A DNA stretch of 64,000 nucleotides from Parasponia andersonii. Its lineage: Eukaryota; Streptophyta; Magnoliopsida; Rosales; Cannabaceae. Both the position numbers and the translations under genes were made by a program. Shown here one piece after another: positions 20,091 to 31,522 of this stretch (its first letter is position 1; each line of letters starts with the position of its first letter). The DNA lies in NCBI GenBank assembly GCA_002914805.1, contig JXTB01000006.1:2276434-2340433 (forward strand), given 5' to 3'. Under the pieces are notes generated by a model. It saw nothing but the letters and a program-made list of their open reading frames with translations. It ran no database searches and had not been told where the DNA came from.

Positions 20091-23000
20091 TATCAATTAT
20101 TTATGGGGTTTTTATACACATTTAGTTATTAATCCGCTCTTGCTTATCCTTTTTACAAACATTTTACAATGTGAAAAGTGAGAACTTGAAATTGTAGCAA
20201 TTTGCTTTTATCTTCTTATCCACTTAAAATCATAATTTACCTTTGTACTTAAAATCCGATTCTTACAGGAGTATTTGTCTTATATGCACCTTATGCAATG
20301 ACAAGAAGTTAAGAATTTAGAGAGCCAATCCAACAAACATAGTACATACCTTATCCTTACATGGGTAACGTAGCAAGTATACTTGTAGATACAGACGATT
20401 CGTATGGCCTATCTACTTGAGTTAACTACAAAGATTTACGAATTAAATTATTCAATGAAATCAAAAAGTAAGATCACTTTTATTATGATCACTGTCAGAA
20501 AGTGTAAAAAAAATTACATAATTATTTTTTAATTTATTAAATGAACGGACACAAAAATCAATCCAATTTGCGCGCATGAGTGGACAAAATAAATCACCTT
20601 GAAGTTGGTCAAGTCAAAACTCGGAAAGAAAGATATAAGACACTGCGTCAGCATCTACTATGCATCGGTGAGACCAAGACTCTCTCTAACGTTATACACG
20701 TAAATTACCAAAATAGGCATGGTTTGTGGGCCGTGGATTCGTGGTCATGGATAAACACACGACGCCCTTGGGCGGCCCTCTTAATGGCTCTATCAGTATT
20801 TTAATTTTTAAGTCATTCATGACCTCATCTTAACATGTTACATAATACTTCCAGCCTAAACGTCAAACATACAAAAAAGAGATACTGAATAATGATTGTC
20901 CACTTAAATTAAACAAACAAATGAAGAGCTTTTTCTCCCCTTTTTTTTTTTTTTTTTGGGCACGTGTGCACGTCCGCGTGATACACGTGGCAAGCATGCA
21001 GGATGCAACGTGTTAATTTTGAGCGAGTTTATATGTCGAGGAATGAGGATAAAGATATATTTTTTTTTAAAACATAATAGATATTTTATTGAAAAGGCAT
21101 CCTTGGGCGCAATAGGGCTCCAAGGAGCAGAGTTACAATGAGGATAGAGATAGAGATCCGGCGTTTGAGGTGCTCCGTATTATAAGGGATTTGGACAAGG
21201 TAATGGTACCATTTTTTTTTAATAATATTTTGGTAAAGCTATGTTATCCACGGGAAACTTCAACGGATTTGATTTTGGCCCCGAGAATTAGTCATATACA
21301 CAAGTTTGCCATTGAACGTATAATATTCCTCCAAGAGAAAAGGAGCATATATATTTTTATTTTTCAGTTGAAAAATAATGGGTGTTATTTGGTCATGTCA
21401 CAATTTGAAGTTGTTCGTATTTTGTTTTTCAACTCAAGCCCTAATTAGAAAGCATAATCATTTTTCATTTTGTTTAGGAGATACATGGACAATATTTTTA
21501 TTTTTAAGCGTACATAAAACCATGCCTCACTGCGAAAAAAGTGAAAAGGAAGTAGGTAAGGTGGAAGAGTTTTATGCAATCGAATTTTGTGCATTATGAT
21601 GGATAAATCTATACAATAAATTTATCATTGATTGGAAGTTGATTATATATATGTATTTAGTGGCCCAAGTTCAGACTCCAAAATAACACAACAGATTCCA
21701 ACCCAACGATTGAATAGTTCATCACTATTCGCTTGATTTTTTATTTTATTTTATTTTATTTATTATTATAATTTTTTTTTTGAAGATTCAAACTTTAACT
21801 TAAACAACAGAGACCAATAGCGCGCGGAGGCGGATTGTAACTAGCATTTAATTAATAAATAGATATTCTACCGAAAAAATAATAATTAAAAGATAATATT
21901 GGGATAATTACTAAAATTGGGTAATTAGCTGAATTATCTAGTAAATTATATCATGCAGACAAAAATTCATATAAAATTAAGTTTATTTCATGTAACGATT
22001 AAAAAAATATCTTAGTTGTTGGCGAGAAGTAGCGAGAAGATTATACTAAGATATTTTTGAGCTCATAAATCATAACTGACTGCGAATAACACACAAGAAT
22101 ATCATGTATTTTATAGAAATATTGTCACAATGTGTCACTAATTTATTTCATTATTATGATGTAAACGGCAATAAAAATACTAAAGGCGTGTTTACGGCTA
22201 TAAACCAACACATTGAAGTGTGGGTTAATACTACGTATACTTTTTTCTGATAAATAAATTAGACTACCACAATTGATTTACAAAGAAAAAAATTAAAGCA
22301 ATCTCTTATAATTTGTTTTGAGAGATCTTATTAGGAGTTCTATTGGCTAGATATATCTTATCAATACCGAGAGACTAAACTCATATTCATCTACCTAGCT
22401 ACCCAATAGAATTTACAAATTACTTTCTCAACGTTGTCTTCCATAAATCACTTGATTTTTTTTTATTTTTATCTGAAGTCAATGATAAGAAGATGATAAT
22501 AACAACGAATAGAAAGTGGAAATTTTCTTCCAAATAATGTAATAAATTAACATTAGAGTTTAGGAAACACCCGCTAAATAATTATTGTAATTGCAATTTT
22601 TTTAAAGGAAAATTTTAATTGCAATAAAATCTATACATAATATATAATTTTTTAGATTTGTCATGATATATGGGAAGGTTGGTACTTGGTACATGGTACA
22701 ATGCTTCATTATTTTCATCACTAGACACTAACGTACCAAACACGTATTTGGTTTCTATTTTAAGTATTTCAACGTAAGCGTGTTAATTGTTATCATGTAA
22801 TATTTTTAAATGGAGAATAAATTTATTTAGTTTCATAAGCCAAAGCCTTCCAATTAATTAATTAATTAAATTCTATACAGTTATAATGCCAAAATAGTAC
22901 TTTTAATTCTGAAGGCAAAACCCAACCGCGTAGAAGGTGCGCTAGGATGACGAAGAATTTCCGAAAACAAAGATGGGCTGCATAGCGGGAGACAGCCCAC

Positions 23001-23137
23001 ACTATTCGCTGCGCAGTGGCGCTATAGCAATTACGACAAAAATATAATGGCAAGATAGTAAATCGTCAACAGTGAAAATAAAATAGAAAATAATAAATAT
23101 ACTTCAGCACCAAGAAAGCGATGTGTGGCACGAGCGA
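20091..23137. other. Intergenic, AT-rich
   Basis: No gene is supported. There are T-runs (20940-20957), short open frames without domain content, and a GC-balanced stretch at 22920-23040 just upstream of the DREB2 promoter. A weak SINE-like segment on the minus strand at about 21780-21850 was considered and not called. Confidence 0.6.
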
Positions 23138-23280
23138 TTCGGGAAAGTTCGGTTGACACGTGGCCAGAGGTGCGGACTACGAAACGCCATAACCCGACAG
23201 GAAAGTGCCGCGTCATTGATTTCCTCACTCGTCAAAGTAATTAAATTAACATCAGAAATATCTAGAGAAGGCTATAAATA
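23138..23280 (+). promoter_or_regulatory. DREB2 promoter: heat-shock element, ABRE/G-box, TATA box
   Basis: TTCGGGAAAGTTC (23138-23150) is a perfect three-unit heat-shock element (TTCnnGAAnnTTC). ACACGTGGC (23156-23164) is an ABRE/G-box six bases downstream. CTATAAATA (23272-23280) is a clean TATA box about 110 bp further on. DREB2A genes in other plants are induced by heat, drought and ABA-linked signals, so the combination fits; actual use is inferred. Confidence 0.75.
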
Positions 23281-23511
23281 TCCCTCACAACTTATAGACT
23301 ACTGGTTTCTGGAGTCGTTCACGGCTAATAAACAAAAAGCTCTCTCTCTTCTTAAAACACCAAAACCGAAAGCTAGACTCTCCTCTTACCAAAAATATCA
23401 CACACAGAAAATCGAACCGAGGAAAAAAAAAAAGAAAGAAAGAGGAATTTGAAAACTTCTAGGGTTTGTCTGAGACGAATTTCTCTCGCCAAAGGGTTTA
23501 TCTTCTCTCGC

Positions 23512-24128
23512 ATGTCGTCTGAGACGATACAGAGGTTAGTTTGATCGATTCTTTCTTTTAGCTTCTTCAACTTTTAGGCTTTAATTTCTTGATTTCTTGT
23601 TTTGGGGGGTTTAGGGTTCTTGGATTTTGTCTTCGGGTTCTTTATAAATTGGCGATTTTGTTCTTGTTTAGTTTGGGGGTTGCAAAAATTGTTGGTTCTT
23701 TCCCCCTCTTTCTGGTACAAGATTAGGGTTTTTAGGTGGAACACGGCACTTTGTTGTTGAATTTCTTTGCGTATATATATATATATATATATATATATTT
23801 GGGGAGTGGGGTAGCTAAATTGGTTTGCTTGGGTAGCAAGTAAATTCACGGTTTTAAGGAGTCTAAATCTAGAGCCTTTATCAAGTCCTTAGGAATTCTT
23901 GGACTCCAAGAAAAATCTCGCTCATGAGTTAGGGTCGATTCAACTTACTTTGTTTTGGCCTTTTTTTTTTTAAAATTTTTTTTTTCTTATTTCCTTACTG
24001 AACCCAGAATACTTGTATTCAGTCCATAATAAGATAGTGGTTCAATATTTGACTGCAGAATATATGAGGCTGATTGTTGTTCAGTTTGGAAGAGCAAGAT
24101 TTTGCTTTGCCGTAATTTTGCTTGTTGA
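23512..24128 (+). other. Possible spliced uORF in the DREB2 5' leader
   Basis: An ATG at 23512 opens MSSETIQ in the first leader exon. The donor AG|GTTAGT at 23535 and acceptor CTGCAG|AA at 24058 define a 524-nt 5'-UTR intron. If spliced, the frame continues RIYEADCCSVWKSKILL and stops at 24126-24128, 28 codons in all and 59 nt before the DREB2 ATG. Neither the splice nor translation is proven. The intron contains an AT microsatellite at about 23772-23799. Confidence 0.45.
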
Positions 24129-24187
24129 TTGAGAGGTGGTTGCTGTGCAACATTACTCCAAAACTCAATTTAAGAATTTTTCAAGAA

Positions 24188-25318
24188 ATGGGTGCTCTTG
24201 ACCAAGGTGTTAACATGACTTCTCTTCCATTCAATTCTACCAGGAAGAGAAAGACGAGGAGTAGACGGGACGGTGGCGCCTCTGTAGCAGAGACTCTAGC
24301 CAAGTGGAAAGAGTACTACAACCGTATCGAGTCTACCAATGACGATAGTAAACCAACTCGCAGAGTCCCGGCTAAGGGTTCGAAGAAAGGATGTATGAAA
24401 GGTAAAGGAGGTCCTGATAACTCGAGATGCAACTACAGAGGTGTTAGGCAAAGAACTTGGGGGAAGTGGGTTTGCGAAATTCGAGAGCCTAACAGGGGGA
24501 ATAGGCTCTGGTTAGGAACTTTTCCCACTGCCTTGGAAGCTGCCCTGGCCTATGATGAAGCTGCCCGGGCTATGTATGGTCCAGGTGCTCGTCTAAACCT
24601 TCCAAACATAACGGACTACAGTTCGCTGAAGGAATCTGAGAAAGATTGTTCTTCAGTTGCTGCTGCTCCTTCGGGCTTTTCTTCGGTGGCCACTCCAGCA
24701 GGCTCTGACTCCACTACAACATCGAATTCGAACCTCTCAGAGGTCTGTGCAGAGGAGGAATCTAAGGGGAAGCCTGTTTCTTCAAATGTGAAGAATGAGA
24801 GTATCGAAGGTGAATCGAGAATAAAGCCACCACTTTCTCCAGTGGCCGAAGTTGCTAAGCCTGTTAGTTCTGTGAAGGCAGATGCAAAGGCAGATGTAAC
24901 ATCGCAATTAGCTAAAGCAGAGACGAAACATGAACCAATGGATACTGAGTATCAGACTTGGGATAATTTGGGTGACGTGGGTGAGGATTACTTGCAGAAC
25001 TTTTCAATGGACGAGATGTTTGACATAGATGAGCTATTGGGACTCATGGACGGCAATCCAGGCTCGATGGAAGGTTTTGGCAGCATTGGTGGTCAATCTT
25101 ACAAGGACAATCATCAGAGCGAGAAACCATCTAATTTATCATATCAATTGGAAAACCCGGATGCCAAGCTGCTTGGTAGTTTGTGTCATATGGAGCAGGC
25201 ACCATCAGGGCTCGATTACAGCTTCGATTTCTTAAAGCCCGGAAGGCAGGAGGATAATGATGTTTGCATTGATGATCAGGGCTACTTCGATATGGGAATA
25301 ACCGATTATGGAATTTGA
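24188..25318 (+). CDS. DREB2A: DREB2A-like dehydration-responsive element-binding factor (AP2/ERF)
   Basis: A 376-residue protein coded in one exon; the 5' UTR is probably split by an intron (23535-24058). The start MGALDQ is the family's usual N-terminus, and the frame upstream has no in-frame ATG. Residues 19-27 (RKRKTRSRR) are the basic nuclear-localisation cluster. Residues 67-78 ([12 protein letters not shown]) are the DREB2 signature just before the AP2 domain (about 82-140: [19 protein letters not shown]...LNLPN). The AP2 domain keeps Val14 and Glu19, which direct binding to DRE/CRT (RCCGAC). Residues 155-192 are Ser/Thr/Glu-rich, at the place of the negative regulatory/PEST region of AtDREB2A. 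The acidic C-terminus includes [11 protein letters not shown] (277-287), a conserved activation motif. It activates drought and heat genes in the nucleus. DREB2C or another DREB2 paralogue is possible. Confidence 0.94.
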   Translation: MGALDQGVNMTSLPFNSTRKRKTRSRRDGGASVAETLAKWKEYYNRIESTNDDSKPTRRVPAKGSKKGCMKGKGGPDNSRCNYRGVRQRTWGKWVCEIREPNRGNRLWLGTFPTALEAALAYDEAARAMYGPGARLNLPNITDYSSLKESEKDCSSVAAAPSGFSSVATPAGSDSTTTSNSNLSEVCAEEESKGKPVSSNVKNESIEGESRIKPPLSPVAEVAKPVSSVKADAKADVTSQLAKAETKHEPMDTEYQTWDNLGDVGEDYLQNFSMDEMFDIDELLGLMDGNPGSMEGFGSIGGQSYKDNHQSEKPSNLSYQLENPDAKLLGSLCHMEQAPSGLDYSFDFLKPGRQEDNDVCIDDQGYFDMGITDYGI

Positions 25319-27743
25319 GACGGATGCGAAATTTGATTAGAGGAGCAAATGTAATCTGAAGATTGCTCTGTATTAGTATGCATATGGGAATATGAAGGCT
25401 AGAACACTGATGATTCTGGAGTGTGATTTGTTCTGTTTCATGTGTTCAATTTGGATCGTCTCTTTCATGCAGTCAGCTTGATCGTTTTGCGGAGCAGACT
25501 CTGTAGTATGCTGCTACAGGGACTAGGGAACTTCCCATAATTTTTCATTTTTCTTTTTCTAGTTACTTGGGGCTGACTTTAAATTCGTTGCCTTGGGGAC
25601 TGACCCATAATTAGCTGATTCTCTATAGCTTTTAGATTGGAGGATGTAGCTTATTACTTCTGTTCTTTTATTATTTTTAACCTCTTGCACTCTGTCCATT
25701 TCCTGGCAGTTCCCTGGAAATAGAAGTGGACAGAGAGTCGCATATATATACCTCGCTGCTTATACGATTTAGAGTTTCTTGGTCGATGTTTTTTTTTCGT
25801 TAAAGAGATATTCTTTCTTGTATATACGATTTCTAACTATGATAATAGTGTAGTGACCTTGAAGTTCATTACTGTTGTGCATAAACCAGAGATTTAGTAA
25901 TGAAGTGATCAAATAATTTGTTGCGTAAATCTTAAATGCTTATACTATGCTATGATTGATGGTTCCAAAATAATGGTATGAATGTATGTGAGATTGTTAT
26001 TAGAGGGATTTAATTAGTTTTGTTCACATCCTGTCTTATGGTGTTGGTCCCCACATTATTAGTTAACAGTATTGGCCCTTTTTTTTCCCTTTTCTTTTTT
26101 CTTGTTAATTCAATGGTAAAAGAATTTTTCTTTTTATTTATTTATTTTTTTAAGGTGGGGGATATTCGGAATATGGTAGAAATCGCTAGACAGTAGGATA
26201 GTAATTTGTAACCAACAATTAAATAAAAAGCAAGACCCAAAGAAGAAAAGAGAGGGGACATTCTAGATGACACTGGATCTGGATGTTAATGAGGGTCGCT
26301 CGAGTGTCTGCCAGTCTGAAATCTAAAATGGCCTCCATTGTAGTATCTTAATAAGATTGATGGGCCAGTATGAGCTCTTGTTACACTGACGTGAGAGTTC
26401 CAACTTTAGATTAGATTGTGAAGTGTGACGCTGTTGCTACTTCTAAAAGTTATAAACATGTAATGGATCGACGAAAAAATCTCTAGAACATTACGTGCAC
26501 AGCACTTGGTCTCAGCAAGGCACTGACCATGATGAATATTAACGAGTGACGGGTCTATTTTAAACCATGGTTGAAAGCAGACCTAGAATTCATATGAGCA
26601 CAAACGAAGGTTGGAGAAAAGACAATCACTTTAAGACAAAACAACTAGAAAGAGAAAATAGAAAGAGTAATTATTTGCCGATTTTAAGCCATGATGAGTT
26701 TGGGCCCAACTGCCCAAACTAATTTAAGACTTCGAAACACTGAAGCAGTGAGCGGCTGTCGAAGCTCTGGAAAGGATAATAGACCTGAAAGGCAGTGTTT
26801 TGGGCCAAAATGAATTTTCCAGGAAATTTTTTGTATAGTGATTATTAAAGGATATTACAAGCACGTACTCATTACATTAGTGTTTTGTGAATCATAGATT
26901 TGTAGTTGACATAAAAATTTCATTTTGATTCCCTTAAAAAAAAAAAAAATGAAAACACTTTGAAACATAATCCCAATTACTCCCAATTAGGTCTATTTCT
27001 CTCTCAGAAAGTGTGAAGGCTGCACGCTCTAATACCATTGAAAGTTTCTATGTTAGGATTAAGTAACCAGGCCAACAGAAGGTCTTTCAGCAATTAAACT
27101 TTTCTTTTGGAGTTGATTTGGATTTGGGTTGAGAGAACCAACAAACACAAACGATATTTTACGAAAAAGAAAGATAATATGAATTAAAACTATCAATTGC
27201 TTATTGGGTCTAATAAGTATTCTAAGCTGAGTTCAACGTTCTATTNAAAGAAAAACAAAAAAAAAAACGAATCCCAGCGAAGAAAACAAAAAGACAGCGA
27301 AGAGAAAATGCAATTAAGCACCATACGAGCAGTTCACAAAGAAGAAAAAAACAAAAAAAAAACAATATTCTGATCCTTTCTTAGTTCTAAATATCGTTTT
27401 ATACATATTTGTGGTCAACTAGGATTATATTGGTATTCTAGAAAAATAGATGTTTATATTCTTCGTACGTTGCATTGAAATTTTTGTATGCCAACACGTC
27501 CCTAATTTGTGGCATACCAAAGGGAGCCTATGCGCCAAATTCAGCACCGTATGCATAGTGCTTTTGTTTACCAACTCCATTATGGATTTTTAATTGCAAA
27601 AGTATTCAATCAAATACCCGAAATTACGGGAAAAATAAAGTATTTGGAGAAACGATGTATTACATTATATGATGAACAATAATGTTCACAGCAGTTCGTT
27701 GATAAGAAGACTTTCAAATGACGATGAATGCATTTTTGCAATA
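25319..27743. other. DREB2 3' UTR and intergenic DNA
   Basis: The first several hundred bases after the stop are T-rich transcript-like sequence, probably the 3' UTR. The rest is AT-rich with A/T runs and a single N at 27246. I see no gene. Confidence 0.6.
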
Positions 27744-28521
27744 ATATTTGTTGGGGGATAATATCAAGAAAAACTCATTATATTTAGTATTTTATCACAA
27801 AAATCTATAACTATTTATTTATATCAAAAGAAACCTTCAATTTACATTGTTATATCAAATAAGACCAGACCTATATATTTAGTCAAAATTGAAATTTTAG
27901 TTTGTTAAAAAGACAACTATACACTTTAAACTCATAAAACGTATATTAAAACTAATAAATATTGCAATTACTTTTGTCTTTCTTTTTTTAAATATATATA
28001 TTAAGTGAAAATAATAATTATTAAAAATAAAAAGAGTTTAACTATTCAAAACAATTTTAAAAAAATAATGACAAAAGTTATAAAAAAATATCATTTTGTT
28101 CTTCTTTTTTTCAAGAGTTTAAATTATTCAAAACTATTATTTTTTGAAAAAAATATAAAAAAATATCATTTTTTAGTCATTTTAAGTGAAAACAATTAAA
28201 TGTTAAAAGGAAAAAGAATGACAAAGGTTTTTATTTCTAATAATTATTATTTTCACCTAAAATATTTTTTTTTAAAAGAAAGACATTAATGATTGGTTTT
28301 AATATTTATAATGTTTAATATATGATATATGAGTTTAAAGCATAAAATTATTCTTTTAAACAAACTAAAGCTCTAATTTTTACTAAATGTAAGAGCTAGT
28401 TCTATTTGATAAGAAAATACAAATTGAATGTTTAATTTAATATAAATGGAAAGCTTAGTTATTTTTAAATAAAACATTAAAGACGGTGAGTCTTTTTTTA
28501 TATATTATCCCATATTTGTCG
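27744..28521. mobile_element. Foldback Mutator-like MITE, about 757 bp
   Basis: The element (about 27754-28511) begins GGGATAATAT and ends ATATTATCCC. The two arms are inverted repeats over roughly 240 bp; for example the left CTTTAAACTCATAA..TATTAAAACTAATAAATATT matches the reverse complement of the right arm at 28270-28360. It is flanked by ATATTTGTTG (27744-27753) and ATATTTGTCG (28512-28521), a 10-bp target duplication with one mismatch. Long TIRs and this TSD length fit Mutator-like MITEs. No transposase is encoded. Confidence 0.78.
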
Positions 28522-29536
28522 ACATCATTCGTACTAAGAGCATTACATGTTTGTTATAAGTGATTTTAGTAGTCTATCTGTGCTAGCGTCAAGCACGTAC
28601 TGTGTACATATTCAAATTCACCTATATCATTTATTGAACTAGCTATTATAATAGGGTCCACTTGAGTGAGTTCCACTCTAATAAATAATTATAGTGCATA
28701 GAACATTTTCTTACGGCGGATAAAGAGAATTATCCAATAAAAATACCCTGGTTTGATAAATTCTACAAGTAATTACATTCGAAATAAATTATTACATTCC
28801 CATTAACTTATGTAATTGGATGTGCAATGATATTACTGACACAGTAATATTTATAAAAAAGTTGATATAGGGCCTGATATGATTTTTAAAAGTCGTTTTC
28901 TGGCTTCCTAAGCCTAGAAGCAATTTTTAAATTTATTTGAATAAAATATCAAAAAAGCTTTAGGGCTCTAAATACTCTTCTAGTGAAAAGCAGACTTACG
29001 TACTTCCTTTAGAAGGAGCTTTGAAGAATATATAGATTTTTTTTTTGAGTTTTAATAAAAATTTATATTTTTAAATTTAACTTTATTTTAATAAATAACA
29101 AAAAAACATGCCATTTACGTCCTCAAAATAAAATTTCAAATATATCATCCCATTATACTAAACGCTATCACTTTAACTTCTTTTTTTCTATGCATAAAAA
29201 TAAAAGTAAAAACTATATCATACTGCCGTATTAAATGTCAAATCAACCTCTCAAAACAGTAGGCTATATTCCATGTAAGTAATGGGTTATACTTTGGGAC
29301 TTTTGGGCCACGCTTTGCTAATATATACCAAATATGGGAAGTGGTCCAAATATCTTTCTAGGTCATTAGGCTGAGTAGCAGGTTTGGAGTATTACATTCG
29401 CAGTTGTTTTCGAAAAGAGCTATACCCTTTCCAGAACTGGTATTCATGAGAAAAGCTCTTCATTGTATGACATTGCGAATTGTGAAATGGTTAGACAGTA
29501 TCGCCTATTAGACCTCACTAATATTTTACACCAGCC
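28522..29536. other. Intergenic
   Basis: AT-rich sequence with poly-T and poly-A tracts and no recognised gene. The stretch from 28870 to 29330 has motifs reminiscent of decayed MITEs, but no terminal inverted repeat could be paired. Confidence 0.5.
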
Positions 29537-30015
29537 ATTTTTTCTCTGATTTTTCTTTTTTTTTTTTTTTTTACCACTTTCTTGGTTTTTAAAAATTTGT
29601 TTTGTTTGTTACTCGTTCACAAACCCCAAGTCAACCCTAAACAAAAAGTTTAAGCTACTAAAAAAGATAATTAACAAAATACAAAAACTATTGTTAATTT
29701 AGAATTTTGTTTCTGGAAAATGTGGTATTTGGTTACTTAACCTATGAGCCGGGCGATTTTTCCAAAAACAAGCGGCAATTTTTTCTCTGATTTTTTTTTT
29801 TTTTTACCACTTTCTTGGTTTTTAAAAATTTGTTTTGTTTTGAATCTTACTTGTTCACACCTCCCAAGTTAATCTCAAATAAAAAGTTTAAGCTACTAAA
29901 AAACATAATTAACAAAATATAAAAACTATTGTTAATTTAGATTTTTCTTGCTTCTCGAAAATGTGGTATTTGGTTACTTAACCAATGAACCAGGGGCTTT
30001 TTCCAAAAAACAGGC
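29537..30015. repeat. Tandem duplication, two units of about 240 bp
   Basis: Unit 1 (29537-29776) and unit 2 (29777-30015) share TTTTTCTCTGATTTTT, TACCACTTTCTTGG, AAAAGTTTAAGCTACTAAA, CTATTGTTAATTTAGA and ATGTGGTATTTGGTTACTTA in the same order. They differ by scattered substitutions and T-run length. The pair lies about 600 bp upstream of the CLASSY leader. Confidence 0.88.
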
Positions 30016-30439
30016 TTGGGCCTCATGGCACGAATGGGTCAAACAAAGAGTTACTAAAATCCAGTTTGACCATAAGAGATAGAATCATAGATGATGAACA
30101 GATGACGAGTCCACACGTGCCAGCCACGGCCGGTTCTGGAACTCTAGAATCAAATGCCGATGAAACGAGACCATCAAATTTATCCCTGGGCGGTGGTAAA
30201 CAAAGAGAGGAAGAAATCAAATCACAGCCCTCCATTAGAATTAGTCACATATTCCCAAAATTGCCCTTCCCAACCAACACGACATACACCTCTCCCAACG
30301 ACCCCCTCTTTTATTTGGTGCTATTATTATTGTTAATTGCAAATTTTGGGCCAAAACGCCAAAAGGCACGAAACTCGAAGATTTTCATTTCAGAAAACTA
30401 GTCAGAAAAAAGGACCCCCTCTCTTTATAGATGTCTACG

Positions 30440-31522
30440 TTGAGCTGTCCTTTTCTCACACTCTCTCTCTCTCTCTCTCTCTACTTTTATTTTTCACTTT
30501 TCTCAATTACCCTTTCACTCACTTCAGTGGCTACAAGTACTACTACTCTTTATAGCCCGAAAACTACTTAGCTTGGAATCTCAATTCCGATCAATATCGT
30601 CGGAATCTGATTCCATTTCCATTTCCATTTCCATTTCCATTTCCAGGTTTGATTCTCTCCAATTTTGTGCTCTAAGTTTGATACATATTTTTTCAAACGG
30701 AATATTTGTGTGAATATTGTTTGTTACGAATAGAGTGGATGGTTTTTGATACATAAGCAAAAGTTTTTAATTGGGTATTACTCAAATTTGGCACATTGTT
30801 GATGGATGGTTTTAGTTTTTTCCTTTTGGGAAATTGTGTCTGATTTTGCGTTATTTTCCCTTTTAAGGCAAGATTTTTATTTTTAATTTTGATTTTCTTT
30901 CTTTCTTTCTCTNTTTTCTTTTAAATATACCAAAAGTGCAAAGTTGCTTTTGCATTTCTTTTCATCTCAAACAGAGAAGAGAGGGAGAAGGAATGGTTTT
31001 CGGGGAGAAAAAAAAAAAGCTTTGAGTCAAAACTTTCTGGTAGGTTTTATCGTCAAAGCTTTGACTTTTGTATCAAAATTATGTGAATATGATTATCTTT
31101 ACTTTTACTTTAATATAGTTTGTAATTTTCTTTATGTGTAGTTTCGGTGCGAAATGTGGTTTGGATCATCACAAGGTTTAGTTTTATCTGTCTCCTTCAG
31201 GAACGAGATATTAGAGAAAGGGTTTTGAGAAAACCTCCAAATGGTTTTTACTGAAAGGGGAGTAGTAACCAGGTCTATTACTAACATTTTTACCATATAT
31301 ACTCACCACATTGTGGATCATAGCAAAAATATTTAGTACTTGTGCTAAAAATATGCAGAATAGGCCGTTACATCGCCCCAAAAACAGTTAACCTTTTGGA
31401 GTGAGTAGTGGATTTCTTCCTAATTAGCAAAGAAATAAAAAAAAAAAAAAAAAAAAAAAACGTGCAGAGATAGAGTCCAAGCTTTTTCGAAGATCATTAG
31501 AGAGTTTTTCGGCTAATCAAGG
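30440..31522 (+). promoter_or_regulatory. Probable CLASSY promoter and 5' leader with intron
   Basis: A CT-repeat (about 30463-30482) and a TTTATAG motif (about 30550) precede a leader with five CATTTC repeats (about 30612-30645) that ends CCAG|GTTTGA, a possible 5'-UTR splice donor at 30647. The acceptor is uncertain; CTTCAG at about 31195-31200 is one candidate. An A-run of about 20 lies near 31440-31460, and an N sits at 30913. Confidence 0.45.

Noticed and set aside
21780-21850. Third SINE on the minus strand
   Set aside because: A GTTTGAATCTTC stretch resembles a B box, but no convincing A box or target duplication was found.
22951-22966. Upstream heat-shock element in GAAGAATTTCCGAAA
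   Set aside because: Spacing of the GAA/TTC units does not fit nGAAnnTTCn.
23186-23196. DRE core in ACCCGAC upstream of DREB2
   Set aside because: The base before CCGAC is C, not the required purine.
28005-28199. Small open frame at 28.0 kb
   Set aside because: It is AT-rich chance coding in the centre of the foldback MITE.
29985-30401. 138-codon open frame upstream of CLASSY
   Set aside because: It starts inside the 240-bp tandem repeat, has no recognisable domain, and runs into the CT-rich promoter region.
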